A stretch of DNA of 64,000 bases from Amaricoccus macauensis. GTDB lineage: Bacteria > Pseudomonadota > Alphaproteobacteria > Rhodobacterales > Rhodobacteraceae. The translations under genes were made by a program, and so were the position numbers. The notes beneath the pieces were generated by a model, which worked only from the letters and a program-made list of their open reading frames with translations, did not search any database and was not told where the DNA came from. Positions 39,509 through 47,564 of this stretch are shown here, piece after piece. Numbering within the stretch: position 1 is the first letter of the stretch; every line of letters starts with the position of its first letter. The DNA lies in the NCBI RefSeq assembly GCF_014201905.1, contig NZ_JACHFM010000001.1:1502994-1566993 (forward strand), in the 5' to 3' direction.

Positions 39509-39560
39509 ATCCCGCGGGATCCCCTGTGGGCGGGATCCCTCCGAACAGGATCCCGCGGGT
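39509..39560. repeat. GGATCCCGCGGG palindromic repeats in the origin region
   Basis: ATCCCGCGGGAT at 39509-39520 is a perfect palindrome. A second copy of its core, ATCCCGCGGGT, is at 39550-39560, and GGGATCCC occurs between them around 39533. The cluster separates the AT-rich segment from the right-hand DnaA box. Its function is unknown; it may bind an origin protein or form hairpins. Confidence 0.6.
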
Positions 39561-39604
39561 ACGATCCTCGATATCCCAAGGGCCCACCCGCGGCGATACA
39601 GGAG

Positions 39605-39613
39605 TTATCCACG
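39605..39613 (+). promoter_or_regulatory. DnaA box
   Basis: TTATCCACG differs from the consensus TTATCCACA at the last base only. It lies on the right side of the AT-rich segment, about 95 bases before maf. Confidence 0.65.
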
Positions 39614-39706
39614 GATCCATCCAGAGGAATTTTTGCCTGCGATCGTGACGCTGACGGATCCACCGGGCTTGCGCCGGTTCCATCGTCGCGGCAAAAGTCG
39701 GCGGAG

Positions 39707-40333
39707 ATGTCCCTCGGTACCGTTCCCTCTGCTCCGCCCGGCTCCCTGATTCTCGCCTCACGCTCGGAAGCTCGGGCGCGGATGTTGCGAGAGGCGGGCG
39801 TGACCGCCGAGGCCGTGTCCGCTGCCATCGACGAAGCGGCGGTGAAGGCGGGGATGCTCGCGGAGAGTGCGCCACCCCGGGACGTCGCGGACATGCTCGC
39901 CGAACTGAAGGCCCGGCGTGTGGCCGGGCGCCACCCTGATCGCCTGGTGCTCGGTGCCGATCAGGTGCTGGTGCTCGACGGTGTGATCTTCGACAAGCCG
40001 GCCGATCGTACCGCCGCGCGGGCACAGCTCGCCGCGTTGCGCGGCAAGAAGCACGAACTCCTCTCCGCTGCGGTGATCTTCGAAGCCGGAGCGCCGGTCT
40101 GGCGCCACGTGGGCCGCGCCGTCCTGACCATGCGGTCATTCAGCGACACCTTCCTTGAGGAATACCTGGACGCAGAGGGTGCCCTCGCGTTCGACTCCGT
40201 CGGCGGATACCGCATCGAAGCCCGCGGCGCGCAGCTCTTCTCCCACGTTGCCGGCGATCTCTTCACCATCATGGGCCTGCCTCTGCTCGAGGTACTCGGC
40301 TTTCTCAGAACCCGGGGAATCTGCACAGAATGA
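39707..40333 (+). CDS. Maf-family nucleoside triphosphate pyrophosphatase
   Basis: Maf proteins hydrolyse dTTP/UTP or modified nucleotides. The 208-residue product has LILASRSEARARMLREAGV (the S/R-S-R substrate loop), VLGADQVLVLDGVIFDKP, and FDSVGGYRIEARGAQLFSHVAGD with a typical C-terminal GLPLLEVLGFL. A longer open frame reaches back across the origin region, but those codons read through DnaA boxes and are rejected. It is the first gene to the right of the putative oriC and overlaps aroE by 4 bases. Which Maf subfamily it belongs to is not settled. Confidence 0.9.
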   Translation: MSLGTVPSAPPGSLILASRSEARARMLREAGVTAEAVSAAIDEAAVKAGMLAESAPPRDVADMLAELKARRVAGRHPDRLVLGADQVLVLDGVIFDKPADRTAARAQLAALRGKKHELLSAAVIFEAGAPVWRHVGRAVLTMRSFSDTFLEEYLDAEGALAFDSVGGYRIEARGAQLFSHVAGDLFTIMGLPLLEVLGFLRTRGICTE

Positions 40334-41160
40334 CAGATGAGCCACGCCTGGCCGCCGTTACCGGCTGGCCGATCGCCCATTCGCGCTCGCCGCTCGTGCA
40401 CGGGCACTGGCTGCGACGCTACGGCATCAGGGGTCACTACATCCCGGTTGCCCTGGCACCAGAGGCCTTCGCCGAAGGCTTCTCCGCCATGCCAAAGCTC
40501 GGATTTCGCGGAACGAACGTGACGATCCCCCACAAGGAAATGGCGCTCGCCCTCGCAACCGACGTTTCAGACGAAGCGCGCGCGATCGGTGCGGCCAACA
40601 CCATCACATTCCGCGAGGACGGCTCGATCCACGCCGACAACACTGACGGATACGGCTTTCTTGCAAACCTGCGCGATGCCGCACCGGCCTGGGACGCCGC
40701 CGCCGGTCCTGCGCTCGTGCTCGGGGCAGGGGGCGCGTCGCGGGCCATCGTCCATGCCCTGCGCGGTGCCGGCGCCCCGGAAGTCTGGATTGCCAACCGC
40801 ACCGCTGCCCGGGCCGAGGCGGTCGCCGATCACTTTGGCGAGGGGATCCGCGTCCTCGACTGGGAGCGGGCCGAGGCGGTCGCCGGAGACGCCGCGACCA
40901 TCGTCAACACCACCTCGCTTGGCATGAAACCCGGTGAGCCGATGCCGGTCGCACTCGACCGGCTGTCCTCGGGCGTACTCGTCACCGACGTGGTCTATGG
41001 TGCCGAGCCAACCGCTTTCGTCGCCGCCGCTCGCGCCCGCGGGCTGATGGCCGTCGATGGCCTTGGCATGCTGCTGCATCAGGCGGTCCCGGGGTTCGAG
41101 CGGTGGTTCGGCGTCCGGCCAGAGGTCGATGCCGAGCTGCGCGCGGCCGTTTTGGCATGA
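40330..41160 (+). CDS. aroE: Shikimate dehydrogenase (NADP)
   Basis: AroE reduces 3-dehydroshikimate to shikimate in aromatic amino-acid synthesis. The 276-residue product contains VTGWPIAHSRSPLVHGHWL, GTNVTIPHKEMAL with the catalytic Lys, AANTITFREDGSIHADNTDGYG, the NADP site LVLGAGGASRAIVHAL with NRTAARAE, and VTDVVYGAEPT. It overlaps maf (ATGA) and coaE (ATGA), in a maf-aroE-coaE-dnaQ operon typical of alphaproteobacteria near the origin. Confidence 0.95.
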   Translation: MTDEPRLAAVTGWPIAHSRSPLVHGHWLRRYGIRGHYIPVALAPEAFAEGFSAMPKLGFRGTNVTIPHKEMALALATDVSDEARAIGAANTITFREDGSIHADNTDGYGFLANLRDAAPAWDAAAGPALVLGAGGASRAIVHALRGAGAPEVWIANRTAARAEAVADHFGEGIRVLDWERAEAVAGDAATIVNTTSLGMKPGEPMPVALDRLSSGVLVTDVVYGAEPTAFVAAARARGLMAVDGLGMLLHQAVPGFERWFGVRPEVDAELRAAVLA

Positions 41161-41762
41161 ACCGCCCCTGGCGTCTCGGCCTGACAGGCTCGATCGGCAT
41201 GGGGAAATCCACCACGGCCGGCCTCTTTCGCGAAGAGGGAGTGCCGGTCTGGGATGCCGACGCCTCGGTCCATGAACTCTACGCCAAAGGCGGCGGCGCC
41301 GTTGCCGCAATCGCCGGGCTCGCTCCGGACGCGGTCATCGACGGTGAAGTCCGGCGGGAGCGCCTGCGGGACGCGATCGCCGCAGACCCTGCGCTGCTCG
41401 ACCGGATCGAGGCGGCGGTGCATCCGCTGGTCGCCGCCGACCGCCTGGGGTTTCTGGCGGGCCATCAGGATGAGCCGGTCGTCGTCCTCGATATCCCGCT
41501 GCTGTTCGAAGGCGGCAGCGCAGACGTGGTCGACGAAATCCTCGTCGTCAGCGCCCCGGCGGAGGTCCAGCGGGCGCGCGTCCTTGCAAGGCCCGGAATG
41601 GACATCGCAAGCTTCGAGCGCATCCTCGCCCGCCAGCTTCCCGATGCGGAGAAGCGGGCGCGCGCGACTTACGTGATCGACACGAGCCGTGGCGTCGAAG
41701 CCGCCCGGGCCGATGTGGCCGCACTGCTCGACCGGATCAGGAAGGAACACCGCCATGCGTGA
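41157..41762 (+). CDS. coaE: Dephospho-CoA kinase
   Basis: CoaE performs the last step of coenzyme A synthesis, phosphorylating dephospho-CoA. The 201-residue product has the P-loop LTGSIGMGKSTTAGLF near residue 9, VPVWDADASVHELY, VLDIPLLFEGG and the lid segment ILARQLPDAEKRARATYVIDT. The start overlaps the aroE stop, and the open frame reaching 41103 is internal to aroE. Its last 8 bases overlap dnaQ. Confidence 0.94.
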   Translation: MNRPWRLGLTGSIGMGKSTTAGLFREEGVPVWDADASVHELYAKGGGAVAAIAGLAPDAVIDGEVRRERLRDAIAADPALLDRIEAAVHPLVAADRLGFLAGHQDEPVVVLDIPLLFEGGSADVVDEILVVSAPAEVQRARVLARPGMDIASFERILARQLPDAEKRARATYVIDTSRGVEAARADVAALLDRIRKEHRHA

Positions 41763-42438
41763 GGTCGTCCTCGACACCGAGACCACCGGCCTCGATCCGT
41801 TCTCCGGCGACCGGCTCGTCGAGCTTGGCGCGGTCGAGCTCCTGAACCACATGCCGACTGGCCGGACCTATCACGCCTATCTCAACCCGCAACGCGACGT
41901 GCCGGCCGAGGCGGTGGCGGTGCACGGGCTGACGGCGGAGTTTCTCAGCGACAAGCCGCTTTTCGGCGCGGTGGCGGCAGAGTTCGTGGCGTTTCTCGGC
42001 GATGCGCGGCTGGTGATCCACAATGCCGCCTTCGACATGAAGTTCCTGAATGCCGAGCTCGGATGGGCCGGATTCGCGACCATGCCGTTTTCGCGCGCCA
42101 TCGACACGCTCGACCTCGCACGGCGGCGGTTTCCCGGCGCGAACAACACGCTGGACGCGCTTTGCCGCCGGTTCGGCGTCGACAACTCCAGCCGCGAGAA
42201 ACACGGCGCGCTGCTCGACTCCGAACTGCTGGCCGAGGTCTATCTCGAGCTCAAGGGCGGGCGGCAACCTGACTTCGCGCTGAGTGTCGTCGCGAGCCGC
42301 AGCGGGACGACCGCGGCGGTCTGGGTCCCGCCGGCGCGGCCACGCCCGCTCGCACCGCGCGTGACCCCGGCCGAGGCCGAGGCCCACGCGGCTTTCCTTG
42401 CCGAACTGGGGTCCGCGGCCCTCTGGAATACGCCCTGA
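41755..42438 (+). CDS. dnaQ: DNA polymerase III epsilon subunit (3'-5' exonuclease)
   Basis: DnaQ is the proofreading exonuclease of the replicative polymerase. The 227-residue product has Exo I VVLDTETTGLDP, the YLNPQRDVPAEAVAVHGL segment, Exo II LVIHNAAFDMKFL and Exo III-epsilon HGALLDSELLAEVYLEL with its His-Asp pair. It ends with a shorter polymerase-binding tail (VTPAEAEAHAAFLAEL). It is the final gene of the maf operon and convergent with secB, 4 bases from its stop. Confidence 0.94.
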   Translation: MREVVLDTETTGLDPFSGDRLVELGAVELLNHMPTGRTYHAYLNPQRDVPAEAVAVHGLTAEFLSDKPLFGAVAAEFVAFLGDARLVIHNAAFDMKFLNAELGWAGFATMPFSRAIDTLDLARRRFPGANNTLDALCRRFGVDNSSREKHGALLDSELLAEVYLELKGGRQPDFALSVVASRSGTTAAVWVPPARPRPLAPRVTPAEAEAHAAFLAELGSAALWNTP

Positions 42439-42442
42439 AGCG

Positions 42443-42937
42443 TCAGGCCTGCGCCGGAGCGGAGTCCGGTGCCGCTTCTGCCTGCCGGCGTGCCACCTCC
42501 GCACGATAGAGCGCGAGGAAATCCACCTGATCGAGGTTCATCGGCGGGTAGCCACCGTCGCGCGTCACGTCGCTGACGATCCGGCGAACGAAGGGAAACA
42601 TCAGCCGCGGGCATTCGATCATCAGGAGCGGATGGATCTGCTCCTGCGGCACGTTCTGCACCTGAAAGATGCCGCCGTAATCAAGCTCGAGGATGAAGAT
42701 CGGCGTCTGGGCGATCTCGGACTCGACCTTGACCTTCAACGTCACTTCATAGTGCTCGGCGGCCCTCTGCTGGGCGTCGATGCCAAACTGGATCTTGATG
42801 TCCGGCTTGCCCTCTGACGAGACAAAACCTTTCTGGGCCGCGATATTCTCGAACGAGAGATCGCGGACATACTGCGTCAGGTTCTGCATTCGCGGGGTGG
42901 CGGGGGCGGCGGCTTCACCGGTTGCTTCGTCGGCCAT
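42443..42937 (-). CDS. secB: Protein-export chaperone SecB
   Basis: SecB is a tetrameric chaperone that keeps preproteins unfolded and delivers them to SecA. The 164-residue product has an Ala-rich N-terminus (MADEATGEAAAPATPRMQNL), VRDLSFENIAAQ, VTLKVKVESEIAQTPIFILELDYGGIF and PLLMIECPRLMFPFVRRIVSDVTRDGGYPPMNLDQVDF, all diagnostic. It is leftward and alone; fxsA follows 76 bases upstream in the same orientation. Confidence 0.96.
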   Translation of the reverse strand: MADEATGEAAAPATPRMQNLTQYVRDLSFENIAAQKGFVSSEGKPDIKIQFGIDAQQRAAEHYEVTLKVKVESEIAQTPIFILELDYGGIFQVQNVPQEQIHPLLMIECPRLMFPFVRRIVSDVTRDGGYPPMNLDQVDFLALYRAEVARRQAEAAPDSAPAQA

Positions 42938-43013
42938 GATGTCAGGATCCCTCTCCGGTCGGGCGGCGGTCTAGCATGCCGTCCGAGTCCCCACAACGCT
43001 ACGCTGGTGTTGT

Positions 43014-43496
43014 TCAGCGGGGCCGGGTCCAGCCCGAGGGCGGTTGTTGCCGGTTGACCAGACCCTCGTCGTCGAGAATCTCGTATTCCGCCTCAATCGG
43101 CTCGGCCCAGGCCTGCTGCGGACGTCGCCGCATCGCTCCGGTGGCGCGAACCGTCACCTTCGATGCACCCCAACGGATCAGAAGCGACCGGATCGGCGGC
43201 ACCAGAAGCAGGAGCGCGACCGCGTCGCTGAAAAATCCGGGAATGATGAGCAGAATGCCGGCGATGACCTTGAGCGCGGAGTGCGCCAGACGGTCGCCAT
43301 CGCCCCGGCCGTTCTCCAGATCACGGCTCAGCTGATCGAGGGTGTTCAGGCCCTGCTGACGGATGATCGCCACACCGACGATCCCCGCCAGGAATACGAG
43401 CGAGATGGTCGGAAGGACGCCGATAAGCCCGCCCACCTGGATGAAAAGGACAATCTCCACGATCGGCAACAGGAGAAAAATCAGAAAGGGCCACAT
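43014..43496 (-). CDS. FxsA-family membrane protein
   Basis: This 160-residue inner-membrane protein of the FxsA family has two to four hydrophobic segments: MWPFLIFLLLPIVEIVLFIQVGG at the N-terminus, VLPTISLVFLAGIVGVAII, and ALKVIAGILLIIPGFFSDAVALLLLVPPIR. The charged C-terminal tail is predicted cytoplasmic. E. coli FxsA was found to relieve phage T7 exclusion; the normal role is unknown. The ATG at 43496 gives the family N-terminus. It is divergent from the tim44 gene. Confidence 0.88.
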   Translation of the reverse strand: MWPFLIFLLLPIVEIVLFIQVGGLIGVLPTISLVFLAGIVGVAIIRQQGLNTLDQLSRDLENGRGDGDRLAHSALKVIAGILLIIPGFFSDAVALLLLVPPIRSLLIRWGASKVTVRATGAMRRRPQQAWAEPIEAEYEILDDEGLVNRQQPPSGWTRPR

Positions 43497-43619
43497 CTTC
43501 CGCGATTCCGTCTTGCAGCTTTCCGGGGCCGAACATGGACTCCGGCCCACCCAATCCTTACATAGGTCTGGTACCGGTCGGACGCCATCTCCGGGGTCGG
43601 AAAAGTGGAAGGTTGATCG

Positions 43620-44285
43620 ATGGGCTCGCAGATGATTCAGATTATAATTCTCGCTGCTATTGCACTGTTCCTCATCCTGCGGCTTCGCAACGTGCTGGGA
43701 ACCCGCGAAGGCTTCGAGAAGCCCCAGGAAACCAGCACGCCTGTGCCGCAGCGGCGCAGTCCCCGTCCGTTCGATGTGATCGATGGCGGGACCGTCGACC
43801 CGGACATTGCCGACGTTATCGATCCGACAAGTCCCAGCGGCCAGGCGCTCATCGAGATGAAGCGGGTGGACCGCACGTTCTCGGTGTCGGACTTCTCCCA
43901 TGGCGCGCGCTCGGCCTACGAAATGATCGTGATGGCCTATGAAAACGGCGACCTCGAGACGCTGCGGCGGTTCCTCTCGCCGGAGGTCTTCGGGCCGTTC
44001 GAGGCCGCGATCGCCCAGCGAAACGCCAAGGGTTACACCGTCGAGGCGACTTTCGCCGGCGTCCGAGAGGTGAAGCTCGTTGATGCGCACTACGATGCGA
44101 TCAGTCACGAGGGCGACATAACGATGCGTTTCACGGGCGAGCTGACCTCGGTGGTCCGCGACCCGGAAGGTCGTATCGTCGAGGGTGCTCCGGGCGAGCT
44201 GAAGCAGCAGCGCGACGTCTGGACCTTCTCGCGCGACATGACGTCCGAGAATCCGAACTGGCAGCTGACCGGAACCGGCGGCTGA
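43620..44285 (+). CDS. Tim44-domain (TimA-like) inner membrane protein
   Basis: This 221-residue protein has one N-terminal membrane anchor (MIQIIILAAIALFLILRLRNVLG) and a Tim44-like domain: FSVSDFSHGARSAYEMIVMAYENGDLETLRRFLSPEVF, VREVKLVDAHYDAI and ITMRFTGELTSVVRDPEGR, ending in VWTFSRDMTSENPNWQLTGTG. Alphaproteobacterial homologues are considered relatives of the mitochondrial import motor subunit; their bacterial function is not well defined. The secB/fxsA/tim44/smr neighbourhood is common in the Rhodobacterales. Confidence 0.88.
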   Translation: MGSQMIQIIILAAIALFLILRLRNVLGTREGFEKPQETSTPVPQRRSPRPFDVIDGGTVDPDIADVIDPTSPSGQALIEMKRVDRTFSVSDFSHGARSAYEMIVMAYENGDLETLRRFLSPEVFGPFEAAIAQRNAKGYTVEATFAGVREVKLVDAHYDAISHEGDITMRFTGELTSVVRDPEGRIVEGAPGELKQQRDVWTFSRDMTSENPNWQLTGTGG

Positions 44286-44309
44286 CCGGCCGCGGTCCGT
44301 CCTCTTGTC

Positions 44310-44918
44310 ATGGCTCGGCGCAGACGGCTGTCCAGTGAGGAGCGTGCGCTGTGGGATCGCGTCGCCGCTTCGGCGATTCCCCTGCATCCCGACCGTGCGC
44401 CATCAGAGCCGCTGAGCGAGGCGGTCGCCGGCGGCTTGCCCGGGCTTCCTGCCGGACTGCAACCGCCCGAGGCCCCGCGCGCCCTGCCGGCGCCGGTGCG
44501 CCGGCCCGCGCCCGAACCATCGCTGCGGTTCGATCTCGTGTCCGATCCGCGTCACTCGCTTGGCACCGGGGCCCCGCGGATGGACCGGCGCCGGTTCGAC
44601 AAGATGCGCCGCGGCCGGCTTGAGCCCGAAGACCGCCTCGACCTGCACGGGATGACGCTGGAGCGGGCACATCCGGCCCTCACGCGGTTCGTGCTCGGTG
44701 CGTACGCGCGTGAGTTGCGGCTCGTGCTGGTGATCACCGGCAAGGGGCGGAGTGACGAGTCGGCGATCGCTCCGCACCGCCACGGCATCCTCCGCCACAG
44801 CGTCCCGCATTGGCTGGCCATGCCACCGCTCGTTGGTTCTGTGCTCGATGTGGTGCCTGCGCATCAGCGACATGGCGGCGGCGGCGCATATTACGTATAC
44901 CTGCGTCGACGTCGATGA
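44310..44918 (+). CDS. Smr-domain protein
   Basis: This is a 202-residue protein with a C-terminal Smr (small MutS-related) domain, a nuclease-type fold. Landmarks are FDKMRRGRLEPEDRLDLHGMTLERAH (the LDLHG motif near residue 112), LVLVITGKGRSDESAI (TGKG near residue 147) and VLDVVPAHQRHGGGGAYYVYLRRRR. The first 90 residues are Pro- and Ala-rich and probably disordered. It follows tim44 by 24 bases. In many relatives an mltA gene lies between tim44 and smr; none is present here. Confidence 0.9.
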   Translation: MARRRRLSSEERALWDRVAASAIPLHPDRAPSEPLSEAVAGGLPGLPAGLQPPEAPRALPAPVRRPAPEPSLRFDLVSDPRHSLGTGAPRMDRRRFDKMRRGRLEPEDRLDLHGMTLERAHPALTRFVLGAYARELRLVLVITGKGRSDESAIAPHRHGILRHSVPHWLAMPPLVGSVLDVVPAHQRHGGGGAYYVYLRRRR

Positions 44919-44999
44919 GTACGTAAGGAGAACTGGCGCCTGGCCGCGACCGAATATAGGAACTGGTGTCTCAGGGCTGGGGGGGCCTGACGGACGGCA

Positions 45000-46703
45000 A
45001 TGCTGGGATTCAGGCCAAAACTCACGCTGACGCAGCGGCTTCTGGCGCTGGTCGCCATGGCGGCCGTTCCGGCGCTCGCCGGCCTCGTATACCTCATCAT
45101 CGCCATCCATCAGGAGCGCAAGCACGAAGTCCGCGACCTGGCGTTCCGCTCCAGCCAGATCACCAGTCTGGAAGTCGAGAGGATCGTCTCCGGCACGAAC
45201 GGCATCCTGCAGGCGCTGGCGCTCGCGTCCGACGTGGTCGGCGGTGACGTCACGGCCTGTTCCGACTACCTCGACAGTCTGACCAGTCGACTCCCCCAGT
45301 TCCGTGGCTTCGATGTGGTCGCGCTCGACGGATCCATGGTCTGCGGCAGCTCCGACCTGCCGATCCGGCAGGAGGATGTGCTCAGTTCCTCCTGGTTCCA
45401 GGACGCGAAGGCCAGCGGGGCATTCTCGGTCGGGGTCTACGGCGGGGCCCAGCCGGGCGAAGTCGGGTATCTCCCGCTCGCCCTTCCGGTTCTGCGCGCG
45501 GGGCACCCGACCCTGATCCTGCTGGCCGGCATCGACCTCGACTGGCTCGCCGCGCGGCTGGGGGATCGGATTTCAACCGAGGGTGGCGCCGTGGTGATCG
45601 CCGACCGCAACGGGACCATCCTCGCGCGCCAGCCCGAGCACGACCGCTACGTCGGCGAACGCATGCGAGATCCATTCCCATCGCTCATCCGCCTCGGAAC
45701 CCCCGGGGTCATCGAGTCCCGAAGCGGCGATGGTGTCGGGCGCATCGTCGGCTACCAACCGCCCGCGGCCAACGGCATCGGCCTCTATGTCGGCACCGGC
45801 ATCTCCACGAAAAACGCCTTCGACCCGATCTTCGCCTCCACGTGGCGCAGCATCGCAATAGCGGCGATCGGCGTCCTTGCCGCCGCCGTCATCGTCTGGT
45901 GGCTTGGCAACCGCCTCCTGAGGGCGCCCTTGCTCCGCATCCTCACCACCGTCGAAAGCTGGCGCGCGGGCGACGAGACCGCGCGCACCGGCATCGCCCG
46001 CGACGGCAGCGAAATCTCGTTCCTCGCCGCGGCGACGGACGAATACATGGACGCGGTTCTTGCCGACCGCGCGGCGCGGAGACTGGCCGAAGACCACCGG
46101 ACGCTGTTGCTCCGCGAGATGAGCCACCGCATCAAGAACGTCCTCGCGACGGTCCAGGCGATCGCCAACCAGACCTTCCGCGACGGCGCCGGACCCGACA
46201 GCCTCCGCGCATTCGGCCAGCGCCTGAGCGCCATGGCCGCAACCCATGACCTGCTGATCTCATCGCACTGGCAGAGCACCGACCTGCGCGCCGCGGTCGA
46301 GGCGGCCATCGGGCCCTTCGCCGGCGAAACCGAGGAATCCCGCTTCCGCCTCAATGGCCCGAGAGTGGAAATCACCGCGAAGGGCGCGTTCTCCCTCTCC
46401 ATGGCGCTGCACGAGCTCTGTACCAACGCCGCCAAATACGGCGCACTCTCAGCACCCGGCGGTTACGTCACGATCGACTGGACACTGCGCGAGTCCACCG
46501 ACGGCCGACGCTTCCGGTTGAGCTGGAAGGAGCACGGCGGCCCGCCGAGCTCCGAGCCGACGCGCATCGGCTTCGGCACACGTCTCGTCCGCGCGGTGTT
46601 CACCTCGGAGTTCGACGCCCACACCGCGCTTGAGTTCCCCCAGTCCGGCGTCAGCTTCGACCTCGATGCCGACGCCGACCAGATCCTCGCGAAAACCCGC
46701 TAG
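45000..46703 (+). CDS. HWE-family sensor histidine kinase
   Basis: This is a 567-residue membrane sensor kinase. A first membrane helix (residues about 15-37) precedes a periplasmic Cache-like sensor region; a second helix (IAIAAIGVLAAAVIVWWLG, about 280-300) leads to the cytoplasmic kinase. The phosphoacceptor is H376 in REMSHRIKNVLATVQAIANQT, the ATPase N box is HELCTNAAKYGAL, and WKEHGGP supplies the WxE motif that names the HWE family. No response regulator is adjacent, so it is an orphan kinase. In alphaproteobacteria such kinases often feed the PhyR general stress response, which is only a suggestion here. Confidence 0.88.
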   Translation: MLGFRPKLTLTQRLLALVAMAAVPALAGLVYLIIAIHQERKHEVRDLAFRSSQITSLEVERIVSGTNGILQALALASDVVGGDVTACSDYLDSLTSRLPQFRGFDVVALDGSMVCGSSDLPIRQEDVLSSSWFQDAKASGAFSVGVYGGAQPGEVGYLPLALPVLRAGHPTLILLAGIDLDWLAARLGDRISTEGGAVVIADRNGTILARQPEHDRYVGERMRDPFPSLIRLGTPGVIESRSGDGVGRIVGYQPPAANGIGLYVGTGISTKNAFDPIFASTWRSIAIAAIGVLAAAVIVWWLGNRLLRAPLLRILTTVESWRAGDETARTGIARDGSEISFLAAATDEYMDAVLADRAARRLAEDHRTLLLREMSHRIKNVLATVQAIANQTFRDGAGPDSLRAFGQRLSAMAATHDLLISSHWQSTDLRAAVEAAIGPFAGETEESRFRLNGPRVEITAKGAFSLSMALHELCTNAAKYGALSAPGGYVTIDWTLRESTDGRRFRLSWKEHGGPPSSEPTRIGFGTRLVRAVFTSEFDAHTALEFPQSGVSFDLDADADQILAKTR

Positions 46704-46714
46704 CGGCACCCAAC

Positions 46715-46730
46715 CGGGCGAACCCGCCCG
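46715..46730. terminator. Short hairpin between convergent genes
   Basis: CGGGCG at 46715-46720 pairs with CGCCCG at 46725-46730 over a 4-base loop, between the stops of the kinase gene and the leftward DUF2934 gene. No U tract follows on either strand. Confidence 0.3.
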
Positions 46731-46743
46731 ATCCGCGTCGCCC

Positions 46744-47091
46744 TCAGGCCTCCGGAGTCGTCTTGCGGCGGCGCGGTGCGCGCGGCTTCGCCGGCGCGGT
46801 CCCGTCCGCCGCTGCGGCATCGACCGCCTTGGGCTTGCGTGCGCGGGTGGCTTTCGGTTTCGGCAGGCTGTCCGCGGGGATCTCCGTCGCCATGACCTCG
46901 GTCGCCGGATTGACCGGGAGCGGATTGTCCTCAAGCGAACTCTGAGGAATCGGCTCGATCACCGGTTCCGCGACGTCTTGCTGGGCCTGATGCCAGTGCG
47001 CGACATCACGTCCTTCCGGCCGGCCTTCGGCCTCCCACAATTCATAGGCTTTCCGCGCGATATCCGCGTCAGTCTGTGTCTTCCCATTCAT
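46744..47091 (-). CDS. DUF2934-domain protein with basic tail
   Basis: This is a 115-residue protein. The N-terminal segment (ADIARKAYELWEAEGRPEGRDVAHWHQAQQD) matches the short DUF2934 motif of many alphaproteobacterial small proteins, whose role is unknown. The C-terminal 40 residues are rich in Lys, Arg, Pro and Ala (KPKATRARKPKAVDAAAA, RAPRRRKTTPEA), like the tails of histone-like proteins, so nucleic-acid contact is possible. It lies in a group of small leftward and rightward genes after the HWE kinase that have the look of stress or stationary-phase genes. Confidence 0.75.
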   Translation of the reverse strand: MNGKTQTDADIARKAYELWEAEGRPEGRDVAHWHQAQQDVAEPVIEPIPQSSLEDNPLPVNPATEVMATEIPADSLPKPKATRARKPKAVDAAAADGTAPAKPRAPRRRKTTPEA

Positions 47092-47164
47092 CGTCGCCTC
47101 ACCAGAAAATGCCGGGACCCGCCGCAGGTTTGCGCAAATCCCGGGTCGAGCCAAGAGGCGCTTC

Positions 47165-47446
47165 TCACACGCGGGGCGCGTCCTCCAGTGTCACCTGAGG
47201 ACGAAGAACGTCCCCTCTCTCGATCGCCACCCGATCACCCACTTCGGAGATGATCAGGAAGTTGCCGCTCGCGCTCAGCGCTGCCGTCTGGTCGGTCGGA
47301 TCCGACCGAACCGGTTGCCAGAGCACCGAGAGAATGCGCGCGCCCTCCCGGCTCAGTTCGTCGAGGCGGGCACGCAGAACCTCATTGTCGTCGGGACATG
47401 ACTCGACGGTGTGATGCATTTTGGGCCTCCGATCCGTTTCAGCCAT
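47165..47446 (-). CDS. Small conserved-looking hypothetical protein
   Basis: This 93-residue protein is of unknown family. The sequence MAETDRRPKMHHTVESCPDD leads to NEVLRARLDELSREGARILSVLWQP and SASGNFLIISEVGDRV, suggesting one helix followed by beta strands with no membrane segment. The ATG at 47446 has GAAGG about 8 bases upstream; an internal ATG (MHHTVESC) is also possible, and the open frame extends to 47506. Codon usage is like that of neighbouring genes. No function can be given. Confidence 0.55.
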   Translation of the reverse strand: MAETDRRPKMHHTVESCPDDNEVLRARLDELSREGARILSVLWQPVRSDPTDQTAALSASGNFLIISEVGDRVAIERGDVLRPQVTLEDAPRV

Positions 47447-47564
47447 CTGATGGCCTTCAAGATAGACCGAACGCCCACGCCGGCCACGAGTTGCGTCCGC
47501 GACCATGTCGCAACCTTTTCCCGCCCCGGCGGTTCGGAAGGTGAGACCGCATGGAGGATCCGGG

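Larger units (their letters stand above)
39150..39700. other. Putative chromosome replication origin (oriC)
   Basis: These 550 bases carry no credible gene although flanked by dense coding. They hold DnaA-box-like sequences: TTTTCCACA at 39318-39326 and 39337-39345, TTATCCACG at 39605-39613, CGATCCACA near 39426-39434, and weaker TTTCCCACA near 39306. Between them lies the only strongly AT-rich stretch of the region (about 39355-39420), a likely unwinding element, and an inverted repeat ATCTTGATTAAGAT at 39230-39243. Genes on the two sides run away from it, and parAB with parS is 3-8 kb away. This supports oriC; GC-skew inversion was not computed. Confidence 0.82.

Noticed and set aside
39053-39706. 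N-terminal extension of the maf frame across the origin region
   Set aside because: The extra residues have no Maf similarity and read through DnaA boxes and AT-rich DNA; the ATG at 39707 gives a normal Maf.
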